A DNA stretch of 64,000 nucleotides, from positions 1 through 64,000 of the forward strand of contig JAENZL010000005.1 in the NCBI GenBank assembly GCA_016841265.1, written 5' to 3'. Source of the stretch: Methanobacteriota archaeon. GTDB taxonomy: Archaea > Halobacteriota > Methanosarcinia > Methanosarcinales > Methanosarcinaceae. The position numbers and the translations under genes were made by a program. This document shows positions 33,692-43,056 of the stretch, one piece after another. Positions within the stretch are counted from its first letter, which is position 1. The number at the start of each line of letters is the position of its first letter. A model generated the notes under the pieces. That model was not told the origin of the DNA. It did not search any database and saw only the letters and a program-made list of their open reading frames with translations.

Positions 33692-35587
33692 ATGGCAAAA
33701 GAAGACATTCTGAACGCTTTAGCGGATGCTGTAGTTGAAGGCGACGACGACATTGCAGAAGAATTTGCACAAAAAGCCCTTGATGAAGAAGTCGATGCAT
33801 ACGAAGCAATTGTCGACGGTCTTGCAAAGGGTATGAAGATCATCAGTGACATGTACGAGAAGGGAGAAGCATTCGTGCCAAGCCTTCTGCTCGCAGCTGA
33901 CGCAATGTATGCCGGAATGGACATCCTCACTCCCTACATCAACGCAGACACAAGCGCTGAGCCCAAGAACGTTATCATCGGTACCGTCGAAGGGGACGTG
34001 CACGACATCGGGAAGAACCTTGTTAAGACAATGATGACCGCAGCAGGTTTCAACATGATCGACCTCGGCTGCGACGTGCCTCTCGACAAGTTCGCAGAAG
34101 TCGCAAAGGAGAAAAAGGCAACCGGCATCTCCATGAGCACACTCATGACCACCACAATGGGCGGCATGGAAACAGTTATCGAGCAGCTCCAGGAAGAAGG
34201 TATCAGAGACTCCCTCGTAGTTATGATAGGCGGAGCACCTGTTTCCAGAGACTTCTCAGACTCGATCGGCGCAGACGGCACAGCCCTTGACGCCAGCGCA
34301 GCAGTCGAAACCATGACTTCCCTTACAAGCGAACTTCCTGCAGATTCCTGGAGCGACTCCTCAATCGCAGAAAGCAAAATGAAGTACAAGGAAGTCCTGG
34401 CCCAGAAAGGAACAAAGGAAAATATAGACATCGGTCTTGTAACCGCCGAAAAGGTCATGGCAGAGTTCGACTCCGTCGTACCCAAATTCAATGAAACCAT
34501 GACCAAGATCGAGAGGTTCTCCGCTTCCTTCGAAGACAAGAAGGTTGACAGGCTTCCGATCGCAACTCTCGCTTGCGGCGTATCCAGGAAGTTTGTGCCC
34601 TGTTCCTACAAGGAATACTCCACCAGTGCAGAGAAGTACGCAGAAAGCGCCTTTACAGGTATCAAATACTTCAACATGGACACCTTCGTTGGGCTGACTG
34701 ACCTCTGTGTTGACGCAGCTGACTTCGGCGCAACCATCAGGTACCCTGAAGAGGACACCCCTGCAGCAATCGGCCACCTTGAAGACTACGAGAAACTCGA
34801 AGTCCCCGAAATCAAGGAAGGAACCCGGGCTTACAACCTTATCCAGGGTAACAAGCTAGCAACCGAAAAGGCACACTCCATCGATGCCCCTATGACCGCC
34901 TTGATCGAAGGCCCGATGGTTGCCCTGACCCAGATAATGGGAGCAACCCGCGTGCTTTCCGACCTCAGGACCAACCCGGATGTCGTCCTCAAGGCCCTTG
35001 ACAAGACCTCCACCTACGTTGAAGAGATCATGAAGGGCATGTTCGAAGAAGCCCAGCCGGACAACCTCTGTATGGTAACCCTCTGGACCAACAACGTCAT
35101 CCTCAGCGCTGACGAATACATGAAGTCCGAAGGCCAGCTCATGCAGAACAGGATCGCCCCGCTGTACAAGCAGTACAACAAGCCAACGGTTATCCACAAC
35201 TGTTCCGACGCCCCGCACTGGGACCTCATCAACAAGTGGGACACCAAGTACTACAGTTACACCTTCTATCCGGATGAAGTCAACAAGGGATCCAAGGACC
35301 ACAAGCACCTGATCTCCACCTACGGCAAGGACACGATGTTCGCCGGAGAAGTCAGTCCGATCCTTTTCCTCGACAACTCCCCAGAAGGCATCGAGAAAAT
35401 AAAAGCAGACACCGTGACCCTCCAGGAGAGCGTCCTCACTGCCCTCAAGGAAAACGGCATGCAGTCCAAGTATGCGATTGCAACCGGTTGTGAAGTGCCT
35501 CCAGGAGCACCCTGCGACTCAATCACTGCCCAGACCTACACGGTAGCAGAGAAGGGTCCGGAAATCTACAAGAACATCATCGGATAA
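33692..35587 (+). CDS. mtsF: Fused corrinoid protein/methyltransferase (MtsD/F/H type)
   Basis: Single-polypeptide methyltransferase of 631 residues. Residues ~1-215 are a corrinoid-binding domain with helical cap and Rossmann part (GDVHDIGKN, base-on His104; STLMTTTMGGME; GGAPVS). Residues ~260-631 are a UroD-fold CoM methyltransferase domain with zinc ligands His502 and Cys504 (IHNCSD) and Cys600 (ATGCEVPPGAP). This is the architecture of MtsD, MtsF and MtsH, which demethylate dimethylsulfide or methanethiol and methylate coenzyme M in M. acetivorans. The ATG at 33692 has GGAG upstream; frames starting earlier add unrelated sequence. The symbol mtsF follows from the neighbouring regulator and mtaCB and is inference. 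High-expression codon use. Confidence 0.88.
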   Translation: MAKEDILNALADAVVEGDDDIAEEFAQKALDEEVDAYEAIVDGLAKGMKIISDMYEKGEAFVPSLLLAADAMYAGMDILTPYINADTSAEPKNVIIGTVEGDVHDIGKNLVKTMMTAAGFNMIDLGCDVPLDKFAEVAKEKKATGISMSTLMTTTMGGMETVIEQLQEEGIRDSLVVMIGGAPVSRDFSDSIGADGTALDASAAVETMTSLTSELPADSWSDSSIAESKMKYKEVLAQKGTKENIDIGLVTAEKVMAEFDSVVPKFNETMTKIERFSASFEDKKVDRLPIATLACGVSRKFVPCSYKEYSTSAEKYAESAFTGIKYFNMDTFVGLTDLCVDAADFGATIRYPEEDTPAAIGHLEDYEKLEVPEIKEGTRAYNLIQGNKLATEKAHSIDAPMTALIEGPMVALTQIMGATRVLSDLRTNPDVVLKALDKTSTYVEEIMKGMFEEAQPDNLCMVTLWTNNVILSADEYMKSEGQLMQNRIAPLYKQYNKPTVIHNCSDAPHWDLINKWDTKYYSYTFYPDEVNKGSKDHKHLISTYGKDTMFAGEVSPILFLDNSPEGIEKIKADTVTLQESVLTALKENGMQSKYAIATGCEVPPGAPCDSITAQTYTVAEKGPEIYKNIIG

Positions 35588-35613
35588 GCCGAAGAATAGT
35601 TGTTTCCTGAAAA

Positions 35614-35635
35614 AAAGCAAGTTTGGACTTGCTTT
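35614..35635 (+). terminator. Stem-loop after mtsF-like gene
   Basis: Perfect 9-bp stem AAAGCAAGT/ACTTGCTTT with loop TTGG, 26 bases after the stop. No long T-run follows, so it may act as mRNA 3'-end protection as much as termination. Confidence 0.6.
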
Positions 35636-35749
35636 GAGAAAGGGTGGGATTTATTCCCCCCTTTCTTCACCCCCTTAAAAGGATGAAGTTCCCGCTGTTT
35701 CCTGTAGCCTTATGTGTGTTCAAAAAAGTGCAGGTGAACTCCAAAAAAG

Positions 35750-35875
35750 GACCCGAACCAGACCCAAAAAACGGATCGAAAAACGGGATCAAAAACAGAC
35801 CCAAAACGGATCGAAAACAGATCAAAAAACAGATCAAAAAACAGATCCGAAACAGATCGAACAGAAAAAAAGTGT
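35750..35875. repeat. Tandem array of 11-15-base units
   Basis: Repeated variants of AAAACAGATC and AAACGGATCG. They can be read through in one frame as Lys/Gln/Arg-rich sequence, but I consider this non-coding leader of the next small gene. Confidence 0.7.
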
Positions 35876-35940
35876 GCAAATCTTTGCAGAAAATAGTGGA
35901 GAACCTTCATAACCCCTTTAGGAAAGAGGTGAAACTGGAA

Positions 35941-36336
35941 ATGAGACACCAGAGAAGACCCGAACCTGAAGAAAAAACTATCAATTCGATTCCTGTACGC
36001 ATTCCTGTAACTCATTTGCAGGAAACCAGCCACTCATCCCGGAGGACTTTCTTCCGATATTCGGATATCGAAGCAGCCCCGGCAAACTATGAACTCGATT
36101 CCGATTCCGTATCTGTGGCATACACATTTCCCATTAATACCGGGCTACCTTCCGAAATTAGCCTTACGATGGAAGACCCTTACGCTTATCTAAGGAGTGT
36201 CCAGAAGCATTCCTTATCCACAGGCATTCCAAAATCCGGAAAGAAAAAGAAGCCTGAGACTAAAATACCGGCAAAAACCTCCACCATAAAAACTCCGATT
36301 AAACGCTGTACAAATCCAAAAAATTTCCTTCAATAA
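35941..36336 (+). CDS. Small hypothetical protein between mtsF-like and chaperonin genes
   Basis: This 131-residue product starts at an ATG with GAGGTG eight bases upstream; longer upstream readings run through a repeat array and are not preferred. The first 95 residues look like real protein sequence (IPVRIPVTHLQETS; FRYSDIEAAPANYELD; SLTMEDPYAYLRSV). The tail is Lys/Pro/Thr-rich and basic. The FPINTGLPSEISLTMED stretch and length vaguely recall archaeal Hsp20 C-terminal regions, but I cannot confirm that. It lies just upstream of a chaperonin gene on the same strand. Confidence 0.5.
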   Translation: MRHQRRPEPEEKTINSIPVRIPVTHLQETSHSSRRTFFRYSDIEAAPANYELDSDSVSVAYTFPINTGLPSEISLTMEDPYAYLRSVQKHSLSTGIPKSGKKKKPETKIPAKTSTIKTPIKRCTNPKNFLQ

Positions 36337-36499
36337 AAAAACGAACTCCTTCAATAAAAACGTCCAGAGAAAATAGTTCAAAAATTCGGTGTTACCGAAA
36401 CCGGAACATTTCCCTATAGGCTTGCAAAGAGCCTGCGGGAAAAAATAGCAGACCTCTCAACAGATCAGGATTCAAAGCAACGCTATCTTGGGGAAAAAC

Positions 36500-38107
36500 A
36501 TGGCAAGCGAACTAAAAACACCTAACGGAACTGATCTTGAAAGCCGGGACGGAATGGCAAAACTGGCCCGGACCATAAGAGATAAGGTTCTCATCAACGA
36601 ACCGGTAAAAGAAGAAGGGCTTATCGATCAGGTCGAAAGGGCAGCAGTGGAAATCGACGAGGTCCTGGCATCATCCCTGGGCCCGAAGGGAATGAACAAG
36701 ATAATAATAAACCCGGTAAACGACGTGTTCGTCACAAACGACGGGAAAGTTATCCTCAAGGAGATGGACGTCCTCCACCCGATTGTCACGTCCCTCAAAA
36801 AGCTTGCGGAATCCATGGACAAAGCCTGCGGAGACGGAACAAAAACCGCAGTGATCCTGGCAAGCAACCTGATCAAAAACGCAATCAAACTGAGAAGAGC
36901 AGGGGTCCACCCCACAACCATAATTGAGGGCTACGAACTTGCCCTGAAAAAGGCTTACGAGATGCTCCAGTACGGCATCAAGCAGGCCGGGGAAGAAGAC
37001 GTCCGGACAACGATTATGTGTTCTGCTACCGGAAAAGGAGTAGAAAGACAGCAAGCAGAGGCAATCACGGAGATCGTACTCGGGGTGATCGAACACCTGA
37101 CAGAGACCAGGGAAGGCCGCCTCGACCTCAACAAAAACGTGAAGATCCTCAAAAAGGTGGGAGGCCCGGGGATTGAAGCCCTGGAAGGCATAATAATGGA
37201 TGAAAACCCGGCAAGGGTGGACATGCCAAAGGATTTCGAAAACCCTTCGGTACTTATTATCAATTACGAACTGAAGATTAAAAGCGGATATCTCAACCCC
37301 CAGCACAACCTGAGAATGGATTCCGTTCAAACGGCCCTTATGTTTGAGGAAAGAAAAAAGGAAATGTGCAGGGCTCTTGCGGAAAAAATCATTAACTCGG
37401 GAGCAAACGTTCTCTTCTGCGAGGGAGATATCGACCCATATATCGAGACCCTCCTTCGGGACAGCAATATACTGGCTTTCAAGAAGCTAAAAATGAAAGA
37501 CCTGGAAAAGCTCTCACAAGCCGTTGGGACGACCCTGATGAGCAAGAATGACGAGATCCTGCCCCGACACCTCGGTAAAGCCGACAGGATTAAGCTTGAA
37601 AAACGAAACAGGGAAAACTTTGTCTTCATAACGGTGAAGGGAAAGCCAATCTCCACGGTCCTGATCTGGGACCCGGCAAGGTACGGGCTGGACAAAGTGG
37701 AAGAAGCCGTAGATGACGCTCTCAATAACGCAGCTTTCCTCATAAAGAACAAGGAAATAGTAAACGGGGGAGGCGCAATTGAGTTTGAGCTTGCGCATAT
37801 GATAAGGATCTTTGCGGCGACCCAGCAGGGAAAGAAACAGCTGGCAATCCTCGCATATGCCGAAGCCCTGGAAAGAGTCCCGGAAACCCTGGCAAGAAAC
37901 GCGGGCATGAAAACCATCGATGCGATGGTGGAGATGAGAAACGCCTACGCAAGAGGAGTGGAGGCAAGGATAGACATCTCCGGGAAAGTGACGGATAAAG
38001 GGCCGAAAGTCTACGATTCCGCAACGGTAAAGAAACTTGCCCTGGTCTCGGCAACAGAGACCGCAAGAAATGTCCTCAGGATTGACGAGATAATCCCAAA
38101 AGCCTGA
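36500..38107 (+). CDS. Divergent group II chaperonin (thermosome-like)
   Basis: A 535-residue chaperonin subunit with the group II layout: SLGPKGMNK and FVTNDGKVILKEMD in the equatorial domain, GDGTKTAV as the ATP loop, and a second equatorial half with NGGGAIEFELA and LAYAEALERVPETLARNAG. Compared with the canonical thermosome, GDGTTT reads GDGTKT and the usual C-terminal Gly/Met-rich tail is absent. Typical thermosomes also have less divergent apical sequence. Methanosarcina is known to carry genus-specific extra Hsp60 paralogues; this is probably one. Location between two methyltransferase units, with a CobW GTPase downstream, suggests a dedicated folding helper (inference). Start: ATG at 36500 with GGGG upstream. 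Confidence 0.88.
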   Translation: MASELKTPNGTDLESRDGMAKLARTIRDKVLINEPVKEEGLIDQVERAAVEIDEVLASSLGPKGMNKIIINPVNDVFVTNDGKVILKEMDVLHPIVTSLKKLAESMDKACGDGTKTAVILASNLIKNAIKLRRAGVHPTTIIEGYELALKKAYEMLQYGIKQAGEEDVRTTIMCSATGKGVERQQAEAITEIVLGVIEHLTETREGRLDLNKNVKILKKVGGPGIEALEGIIMDENPARVDMPKDFENPSVLIINYELKIKSGYLNPQHNLRMDSVQTALMFEERKKEMCRALAEKIINSGANVLFCEGDIDPYIETLLRDSNILAFKKLKMKDLEKLSQAVGTTLMSKNDEILPRHLGKADRIKLEKRNRENFVFITVKGKPISTVLIWDPARYGLDKVEEAVDDALNNAAFLIKNKEIVNGGGAIEFELAHMIRIFAATQQGKKQLAILAYAEALERVPETLARNAGMKTIDAMVEMRNAYARGVEARIDISGKVTDKGPKVYDSATVKKLALVSATETARNVLRIDEIIPKA

Positions 38108-38631
38108 ATGAAAAATATATCACGCTGATGACAGTGCCCGAACTCCTCTCTCTATGGGCATTGTTCATCTATCCCCCAAAAAGGGAGTAAGACCTGCAAC
38201 GCCTTACCCCGGGAAGTACATATTTGCCATTTTAATGTGCCTTCCCGGGAGAGGACAGTATATATTCACAGGAACTCAGAAAAATCGGATAAACCCTGTT
38301 TCGCCATTTTTGCAGGAAATGCCGGCCCGAAAACAAGAGACAAAAAAGGTCCTAGACCCGAAGCCTATAAGCTCCAGGCAGCAAATGGGGCACCCGGAAC
38401 CTGGAAGATTCAGGAAGGATATACTCCCTAAACCGGTTTGCCATTTACCGGGCAGGGAAGCTTCGGGGAACCTGAGAAACATAATGGATCGGAAAGCCCC
38501 TCACCCTGGCCCTCCGGGAGTGAAAGGGGCAGCAACCCGGTCAGAAGGGATAAAGAGATAGATACTGTCAATTTTTCAAATTTATTTTTAACTTTCGTGC
38601 AGATGAAGCTGTACAGAGGATGGGAAAAACC
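38108..38631. other. Intergenic region before the second CobW gene
   Basis: No gene is supported; short frames lack start signals. A TATA-like AATTTATTTTTAA at about 38578-38590 could drive the CobW gene with a leader of some 25 bases. Confidence 0.5.
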
Positions 38632-39669
38632 ATGAAGTGCATGATAATCGGCGGCTTCCTGGGAAGCGGGAAGACCACAACAATCCGGAAACTTGTGGAA
38701 TACCTGGGAAAACAGGGACAAAAAACAGCGATCATCGTCAATGAGATAGGGGAAATCGGAATTGACGGAGACATGGTCTCGGGATCCGGAGTTGAAACCA
38801 GAGAAATCACAAGTGGCTGCGTCTGCTGTACCCTCAGGATCAGCATGGAACACACCATAAAAAGCCTGATGTCCGAATATCGTCCGGACACTATTATAAT
38901 AGAACCTACCGGAATAGCTTTTCCAAGACAGATAAAAGGAAATATCAAAAAAATGGATCTTCCGGGACTTTCCTTTGCCCCCATAATAAACCTTGTGGAC
39001 GCCAGCCGCCTCAGTACCGACCCGGAAAACCTCCAGAACTTCATGCTAAACCAGATAGATGAGGCTGAAGTAATGGCCATAAACAAAGTAGATCTCATCG
39101 AAAGGGAGAGACTTCTGGAAATCTGTGTCTTTTTGCGCAAGCTGAACCCGAAAGCCAGGATGCTCCACTTCTCAGCCCGGGAAGGAGAAGGAGCCTTTGG
39201 TACCCTGCTGGAAATGCTGGGAGAAAACAGCCGTGAAAAATCAGCAGCTCAAGGAAGAAATTCCATAGATATGTCAGGAGTTTCGGCTTATTCATCATCA
39301 TTCGAGATAAGTTCTCCGGAAATTTCCCCGGAAATTGCAGTCTCGGTTACCGGACAGATCCTGGAAGACATAAGAGACCGGGCAAAAGAATTGAACCCGG
39401 AGTTTATCGGGCACATAAAATTATCCTTTACCCACCAGGATACCCTGGTAAAGGGGAGCGTGACCTCAGCCCACGAAAGTCCGGAAATCGAAGTCCTTAA
39501 AAAAGTCGGGAACACAAGGACGAAAATAAAGGTCCTTTCCGCTCTGACCGCAGTGCCCAGGGAAGAACTTGTCAGGGCAGTGGATACGGCGGTTTACGGG
39601 CAGCTCGAGACCCGGCAACTTTCGTTCAAAAAGGCAGAGGGTGCAGGCCATCACGGACACCACCACTAA
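38632..39669 (+). CDS. Second CobW/COG0523 GTPase
   Basis: A paralogue of the protein at 30419. It has Walker A (GGFLGSGKTT), the metal-binding motif SGCVCC, the G4-like motif INKVDL and the C-terminal CobW domain (PEFIGHIKLSF, then KVLSALTAVPREELVRAVD). The linker is shorter, and the His tail is reduced to GHHGHHH. Two CobW copies in one methyltransferase island imply different clients or metals. The ATG at 38620 is an alternative start but leaves no room for the AGAGG ribosome-binding site. Confidence 0.85.
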   Translation: MKCMIIGGFLGSGKTTTIRKLVEYLGKQGQKTAIIVNEIGEIGIDGDMVSGSGVETREITSGCVCCTLRISMEHTIKSLMSEYRPDTIIIEPTGIAFPRQIKGNIKKMDLPGLSFAPIINLVDASRLSTDPENLQNFMLNQIDEAEVMAINKVDLIERERLLEICVFLRKLNPKARMLHFSAREGEGAFGTLLEMLGENSREKSAAQGRNSIDMSGVSAYSSSFEISSPEISPEIAVSVTGQILEDIRDRAKELNPEFIGHIKLSFTHQDTLVKGSVTSAHESPEIEVLKKVGNTRTKIKVLSALTAVPREELVRAVDTAVYGQLETRQLSFKKAEGAGHHGHHH

Positions 39670-40350
39670 GAAGGTCAGATAGGCAACCGGAAATTTAGAG
39701 AGATGAAAAGCCGCGAGTTTTCCGGATCAGGCTTCCTCCGGGGGAGCCTTGAGAAAAGATTATATAGTATAATACGGTCATCGCCACCGGCTCAGAAAGA
39801 AACTCCTTAAGGGAACGGAGACTAAAAATCCGGACATTGGACCGGATGCAATCAACTGTCTATCGGGTTTCAGACAGAAGAAAAAATCAGGACAAAGCCA
39901 TAATAACTCGAGAGGGCAATGTTCGAAAAAAAAGTAAAAAACGGCAGAAAAAGACAGATATCCGGGTAACTCTGAATGCAGAGGATAAGAACCAGAAATA
40001 AACTTTGAAATCGTCTGCCTGTTTTTCCGAGAAGAGGAAGAATATCGGAAGTTTCATAAACTTTGCTGTAAAGAATCAGTTAACTTTAATACAGCCGGAA
40101 GAAACAGACATATAAAGAACTATTTTAGGACATATGGATCTTCCATAGAAGACAAGTTCACTTGAGTAAAACTAAAACCCGGAAGAAATTGCTGGATTTC
40201 TGACCCTGCGCAGCCGGGGCATGGAAACTAGAAGAAAAACAATTGCCCGGTAAATTTTAAAGGCATTGACCAGATCAATGTCAGCAAAAAAAAACTTTTT
40301 TTTGATTAAATCATATGCACGAAAAATTCTGCATAGAATTATAAAATTAT
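39670..40350. other. Region upstream of the mtaCB promoter
   Basis: No supported gene. It ends in an AT-rich promoter segment with TATA-like AATTATAAAATTA at about 40338-40350. Confidence 0.5.
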
Positions 40351-40827
40351 CGACGCCGAAAAATTAGCATCGGTTAAGGTATAAGCAAATAAATCTAACT
40401 GTTTTTTGCAAGTGCATTCCCGAATAATCAGGGATTATACATCCCTGTAAATCACTGGGAAGAGAAAGCCCGAAGGGCACCAGAAACAAAAAGATCCAGG
40501 GAAATGAAACCCCCCGGGGATACTTCGAAAAGCACCTGAAAAACGGGTCATACCGCTTAAGGTGCAAAAACGGGACACATTGTTTCAGGGTGCCTAAAAA
40601 ACGAAAAAGATCGAGCTACAGGTATCAACACAAAGGTGCTGTAAAACGCACTAAAATGGGTTGTCCAAAACTCTCTCATAATGTGGAAGAATTCGATTAT
40701 GGAGGTTTTCGAATTCATCCACATTTTTATTCGGGAAAAAACCCGGAAAACTACCGGGACAGCAACTTGGAAGGTCAAGGATTTGAGCGAATCTGAGACC
40801 ATCTTCTTTCATATTGGAGGTTAAAAT
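40351..40827 (+). promoter_or_regulatory. Long structured leader of mtaCB
   Basis: Predicted untranslated leader of about 450 bases. Two perfect hairpins stand out. One is CAGGGAT/ATCCCTG (40429-40435 with 40441-40447, loop TATAC). The other is GAATTCGA/TCGAATTC (40689-40696 with 40709-40716), whose 12-base loop exposes GGAGG. A short open frame (40590-40796) crosses the second hairpin; I do not call it a gene. The true ribosome-binding site of mtaC is GGAGG at 40816. Long leaders are known for mta genes in Methanosarcina. Confidence 0.6.
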
Positions 40828-41604
40828 ATGTTGGATTTGAAACTGGAAGACATCGATGGCATATTAGTACGCTATAACGTCGCCCTCGAAAAGGAAATGA
40901 CCCCTGACGAAGCTGCAGAAGAACTTTACCCGAAGGATGAACTCGTCTACCCCATTGCAAAGGCAATCTACGAGGGTGAAGAAGACGACGTAATTGACGG
41001 CCTCAAAGCCGCAATAGATGCAGGAAAAGACCCTATCACCCTTATCAACGAATCTCTGATGGTAGGGATGGGTGTTGTATCCCAGCTCTACGATGAAGGA
41101 ATCATTTTCCTCCCCAACGTCATGATGTCCGCAGACGCTATGCTGGATGGCATAGAATTCTGTAAGACACAGACCACTGAAGTGCCCGAACCCAAGGGTA
41201 AGGTTGTCTGCCACGTCGCAGAAGGTGACGTCCACGACATCGGTAAGAACATTGTTGCTGCCCTCCTGAGAGCAAGCGGCTACGAAGTAATTGACCTCGG
41301 AAGGGACTGCCCGGTTGACGAAGTTATCGAGGCTGTAGAGAAAGAAAAGCCAATGTTAGTCACCGGTACTGCTCTCATGACAACCACCATGTATGCATTC
41401 AAGGAAATCAATGACAAGCTCCTTGAAAAGGGCATCCAGCTCCCCTTCGCGTGTGGTGGCGGTGCTGTGAACCAGGACTTTGTAGCTCAGTATGATCTCG
41501 GAGTCTATGGTGAAGAAGCCTCTGACGCAGTGAAGATTGCAAACTTCATTGTCGAAAACGGAGAAGGGATTGAAAAATTAAGAGAGGAATTCCACAAGCA
41601 CTAA
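40828..41604 (+). CDS. mtaC: Methanol corrinoid protein MtaC
   Basis: MtaC carries the corrinoid that accepts the methyl group of methanol from MtaB and gives it to MtaA. The 258-residue protein has a helical cap domain (residues ~1-120) and a B12-binding Rossmann domain. Its motif GDVHDIGKN puts the cobalt-ligating His at position 136, the position known for M. barkeri MtaC. TGTALMTTTM and ACGGGAVNQDF complete the nucleotide-tail pocket. It is followed after 15 bases by mtaB in the same operon. Perfect GGAGG ribosome-binding site. By synteny with two Msr genes downstream it corresponds to the mtaCB2 copy. Confidence 0.95.
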   Translation: MLDLKLEDIDGILVRYNVALEKEMTPDEAAEELYPKDELVYPIAKAIYEGEEDDVIDGLKAAIDAGKDPITLINESLMVGMGVVSQLYDEGIIFLPNVMMSADAMLDGIEFCKTQTTEVPEPKGKVVCHVAEGDVHDIGKNIVAALLRASGYEVIDLGRDCPVDEVIEAVEKEKPMLVTGTALMTTTMYAFKEINDKLLEKGIQLPFACGGGAVNQDFVAQYDLGVYGEEASDAVKIANFIVENGEGIEKLREEFHKH

Positions 41605-41619
41605 TCGGAGGGAGCAAGA

Positions 41620-43005
41620 ATGGTAAAGAAATACACTTCAATGGCTTATGCTAGCGCGGACGACATGCTTTTTGGGAATGCAAAATTCCCAGTAAAGGCA
41701 GGCCTCGGCCTTGAGATCGGTGCAGGATACACAACCCCTGAAATTAACTATGCCCCCAGACCTCAGGCAGGCAAGTCCAAGGAAAAACTCATAAAGGAAT
41801 ACGAAAGGATCACCACTGACTCAATGGCAAGGATGGTCCAGATCGGTGCACCTTCAGTAGTGCTTGAAACCGAACACGTGGAACAGATGACCAACAACCC
41901 CGAATGGGGAGGCGCTGTTGCCCACGCACAGAAGACCATCATGGAAGAGTACCACGATGAATACGGCATCAAGTGTGCCCTTCGCCACACCCCCGGGGAC
42001 ATCCGTGAAGACCGTGACTACCTGAAACTCACCGGAGACAAGTTCGATCTCCTTATGGAATCCTTCGAACAGGTTGCCCAGAACGGTGCAGACCTCCTGT
42101 CTGTCGAGAGTATGGGTGGTAAGGAAGTCTTCGACTACTCTATCCTGAGAAACGACACTGCAGGGATTCTCTTTGGTATCGGTGTACTTGGTTCCATGGA
42201 CATGGAAACTGTGTGGACCGGCGTTGCGGACATCGCCAAGAAGAACGGCGTAGTTGCAGCAGGTGACACCGACTGTGCCCAGGCAAACACCGCAATGTTC
42301 ATCGCAGGCGGACTGCTTGACAAGAACCTCGCTCACACCATCGCAATCGTTGCAAGGGCAATTTCCGCTGGAAGGTCCCTCTGTGCATACGAAGCCGGTG
42401 CAACGGGCCCTGGAAAGGACTGTGGATACGAAAACACCATCCTCAAGTCCATTTCCGGTGTCCCGATCGCTCAGGAAGGTAAGACCTCAACCTGTGCCCA
42501 CTCCGACGTCATGGGTAACCTGGTCATGCAGTGCTGTGACCTCTGGTCCAATGAATCCGTTGAGTACCATGGAGAATTCGGCGGTACCAGTGTACAGTGC
42601 TGGGGAGAATCCCTTGCATATGACTGTTCCCTCATGAATGTGGCCCTTAAGACCGGAAAGGCAAAGGACCTCAGGGACATGTTCACCCTCTCTGACAAGT
42701 ACAGAGACCCGCAGGGCTACGTGCTTGCCTACGACAACGCCTACAGAGTAGGAGAGGCAATTGCCAAGGACGGAAACGACAACTACCTCCGTGCCAAGAA
42801 CGCAGCCGTCGAATGCTGCAATATTATCAACGAAGGTGTCGCATCCGGCAAACTCAAACTCACAAGGTTCGAGATCAACGCCCTTACAAAGGTCAAAGAT
42901 GACCTTGATGCACTCACTGACGACAGCGACAAGTTCATGAGTGACTGCCTGACCAGATTCAAAGAAGAAGTTGCAGTTTTCCGTCCGGAAAACTACGGGC
43001 TCTAA
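41620..43005 (+). CDS. mtaB: Methanol:corrinoid methyltransferase MtaB
   Basis: MtaB is the zinc enzyme that splits the C-O bond of methanol and methylates MtaC. The 461-residue sequence keeps the three zinc ligands: Glu163 (SVESMGGKE), Cys219 (DTDCAQANT) and Cys268 (GKDCGYEN). Each sits one residue before the numbering published for M. barkeri MtaB. A GGAGG lies upstream and a T-run follows the stop. Codon use is strongly biased, consistent with a very abundant enzyme. Confidence 0.96.
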   Translation: MVKKYTSMAYASADDMLFGNAKFPVKAGLGLEIGAGYTTPEINYAPRPQAGKSKEKLIKEYERITTDSMARMVQIGAPSVVLETEHVEQMTNNPEWGGAVAHAQKTIMEEYHDEYGIKCALRHTPGDIREDRDYLKLTGDKFDLLMESFEQVAQNGADLLSVESMGGKEVFDYSILRNDTAGILFGIGVLGSMDMETVWTGVADIAKKNGVVAAGDTDCAQANTAMFIAGGLLDKNLAHTIAIVARAISAGRSLCAYEAGATGPGKDCGYENTILKSISGVPIAQEGKTSTCAHSDVMGNLVMQCCDLWSNESVEYHGEFGGTSVQCWGESLAYDCSLMNVALKTGKAKDLRDMFTLSDKYRDPQGYVLAYDNAYRVGEAIAKDGNDNYLRAKNAAVECCNIINEGVASGKLKLTRFEINALTKVKDDLDALTDDSDKFMSDCLTRFKEEVAVFRPENYGL

Positions 43006-43007
43006 GC

Positions 43008-43030
43008 CCTAAACTTCTTTTTTTTATTTT
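43008..43030 (+). terminator. T-run after mtaB
   Basis: CTTC followed by nine T, then ATTTT, directly after the mtaB stop. This fits archaeal termination, although the next gene starts only 30 bases later and may be read through. Confidence 0.55.
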
Positions 43031-43056
43031 GGAGAAATGGCTTCAGGGGGATATTG

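Noticed and set aside
35644-35940. N-terminal extension of the small gene at 35941
   Set aside because: It reads through a tandem DNA repeat giving Lys/Gln-rich sequence, while a good ribosome-binding site precedes the internal ATG.
40590-40796. 68-residue basic frame in the mtaCB leader
   Set aside because: Possible leader peptide, but there is no clear ribosome-binding site and it crosses a perfect hairpin; treated as untranslated leader.
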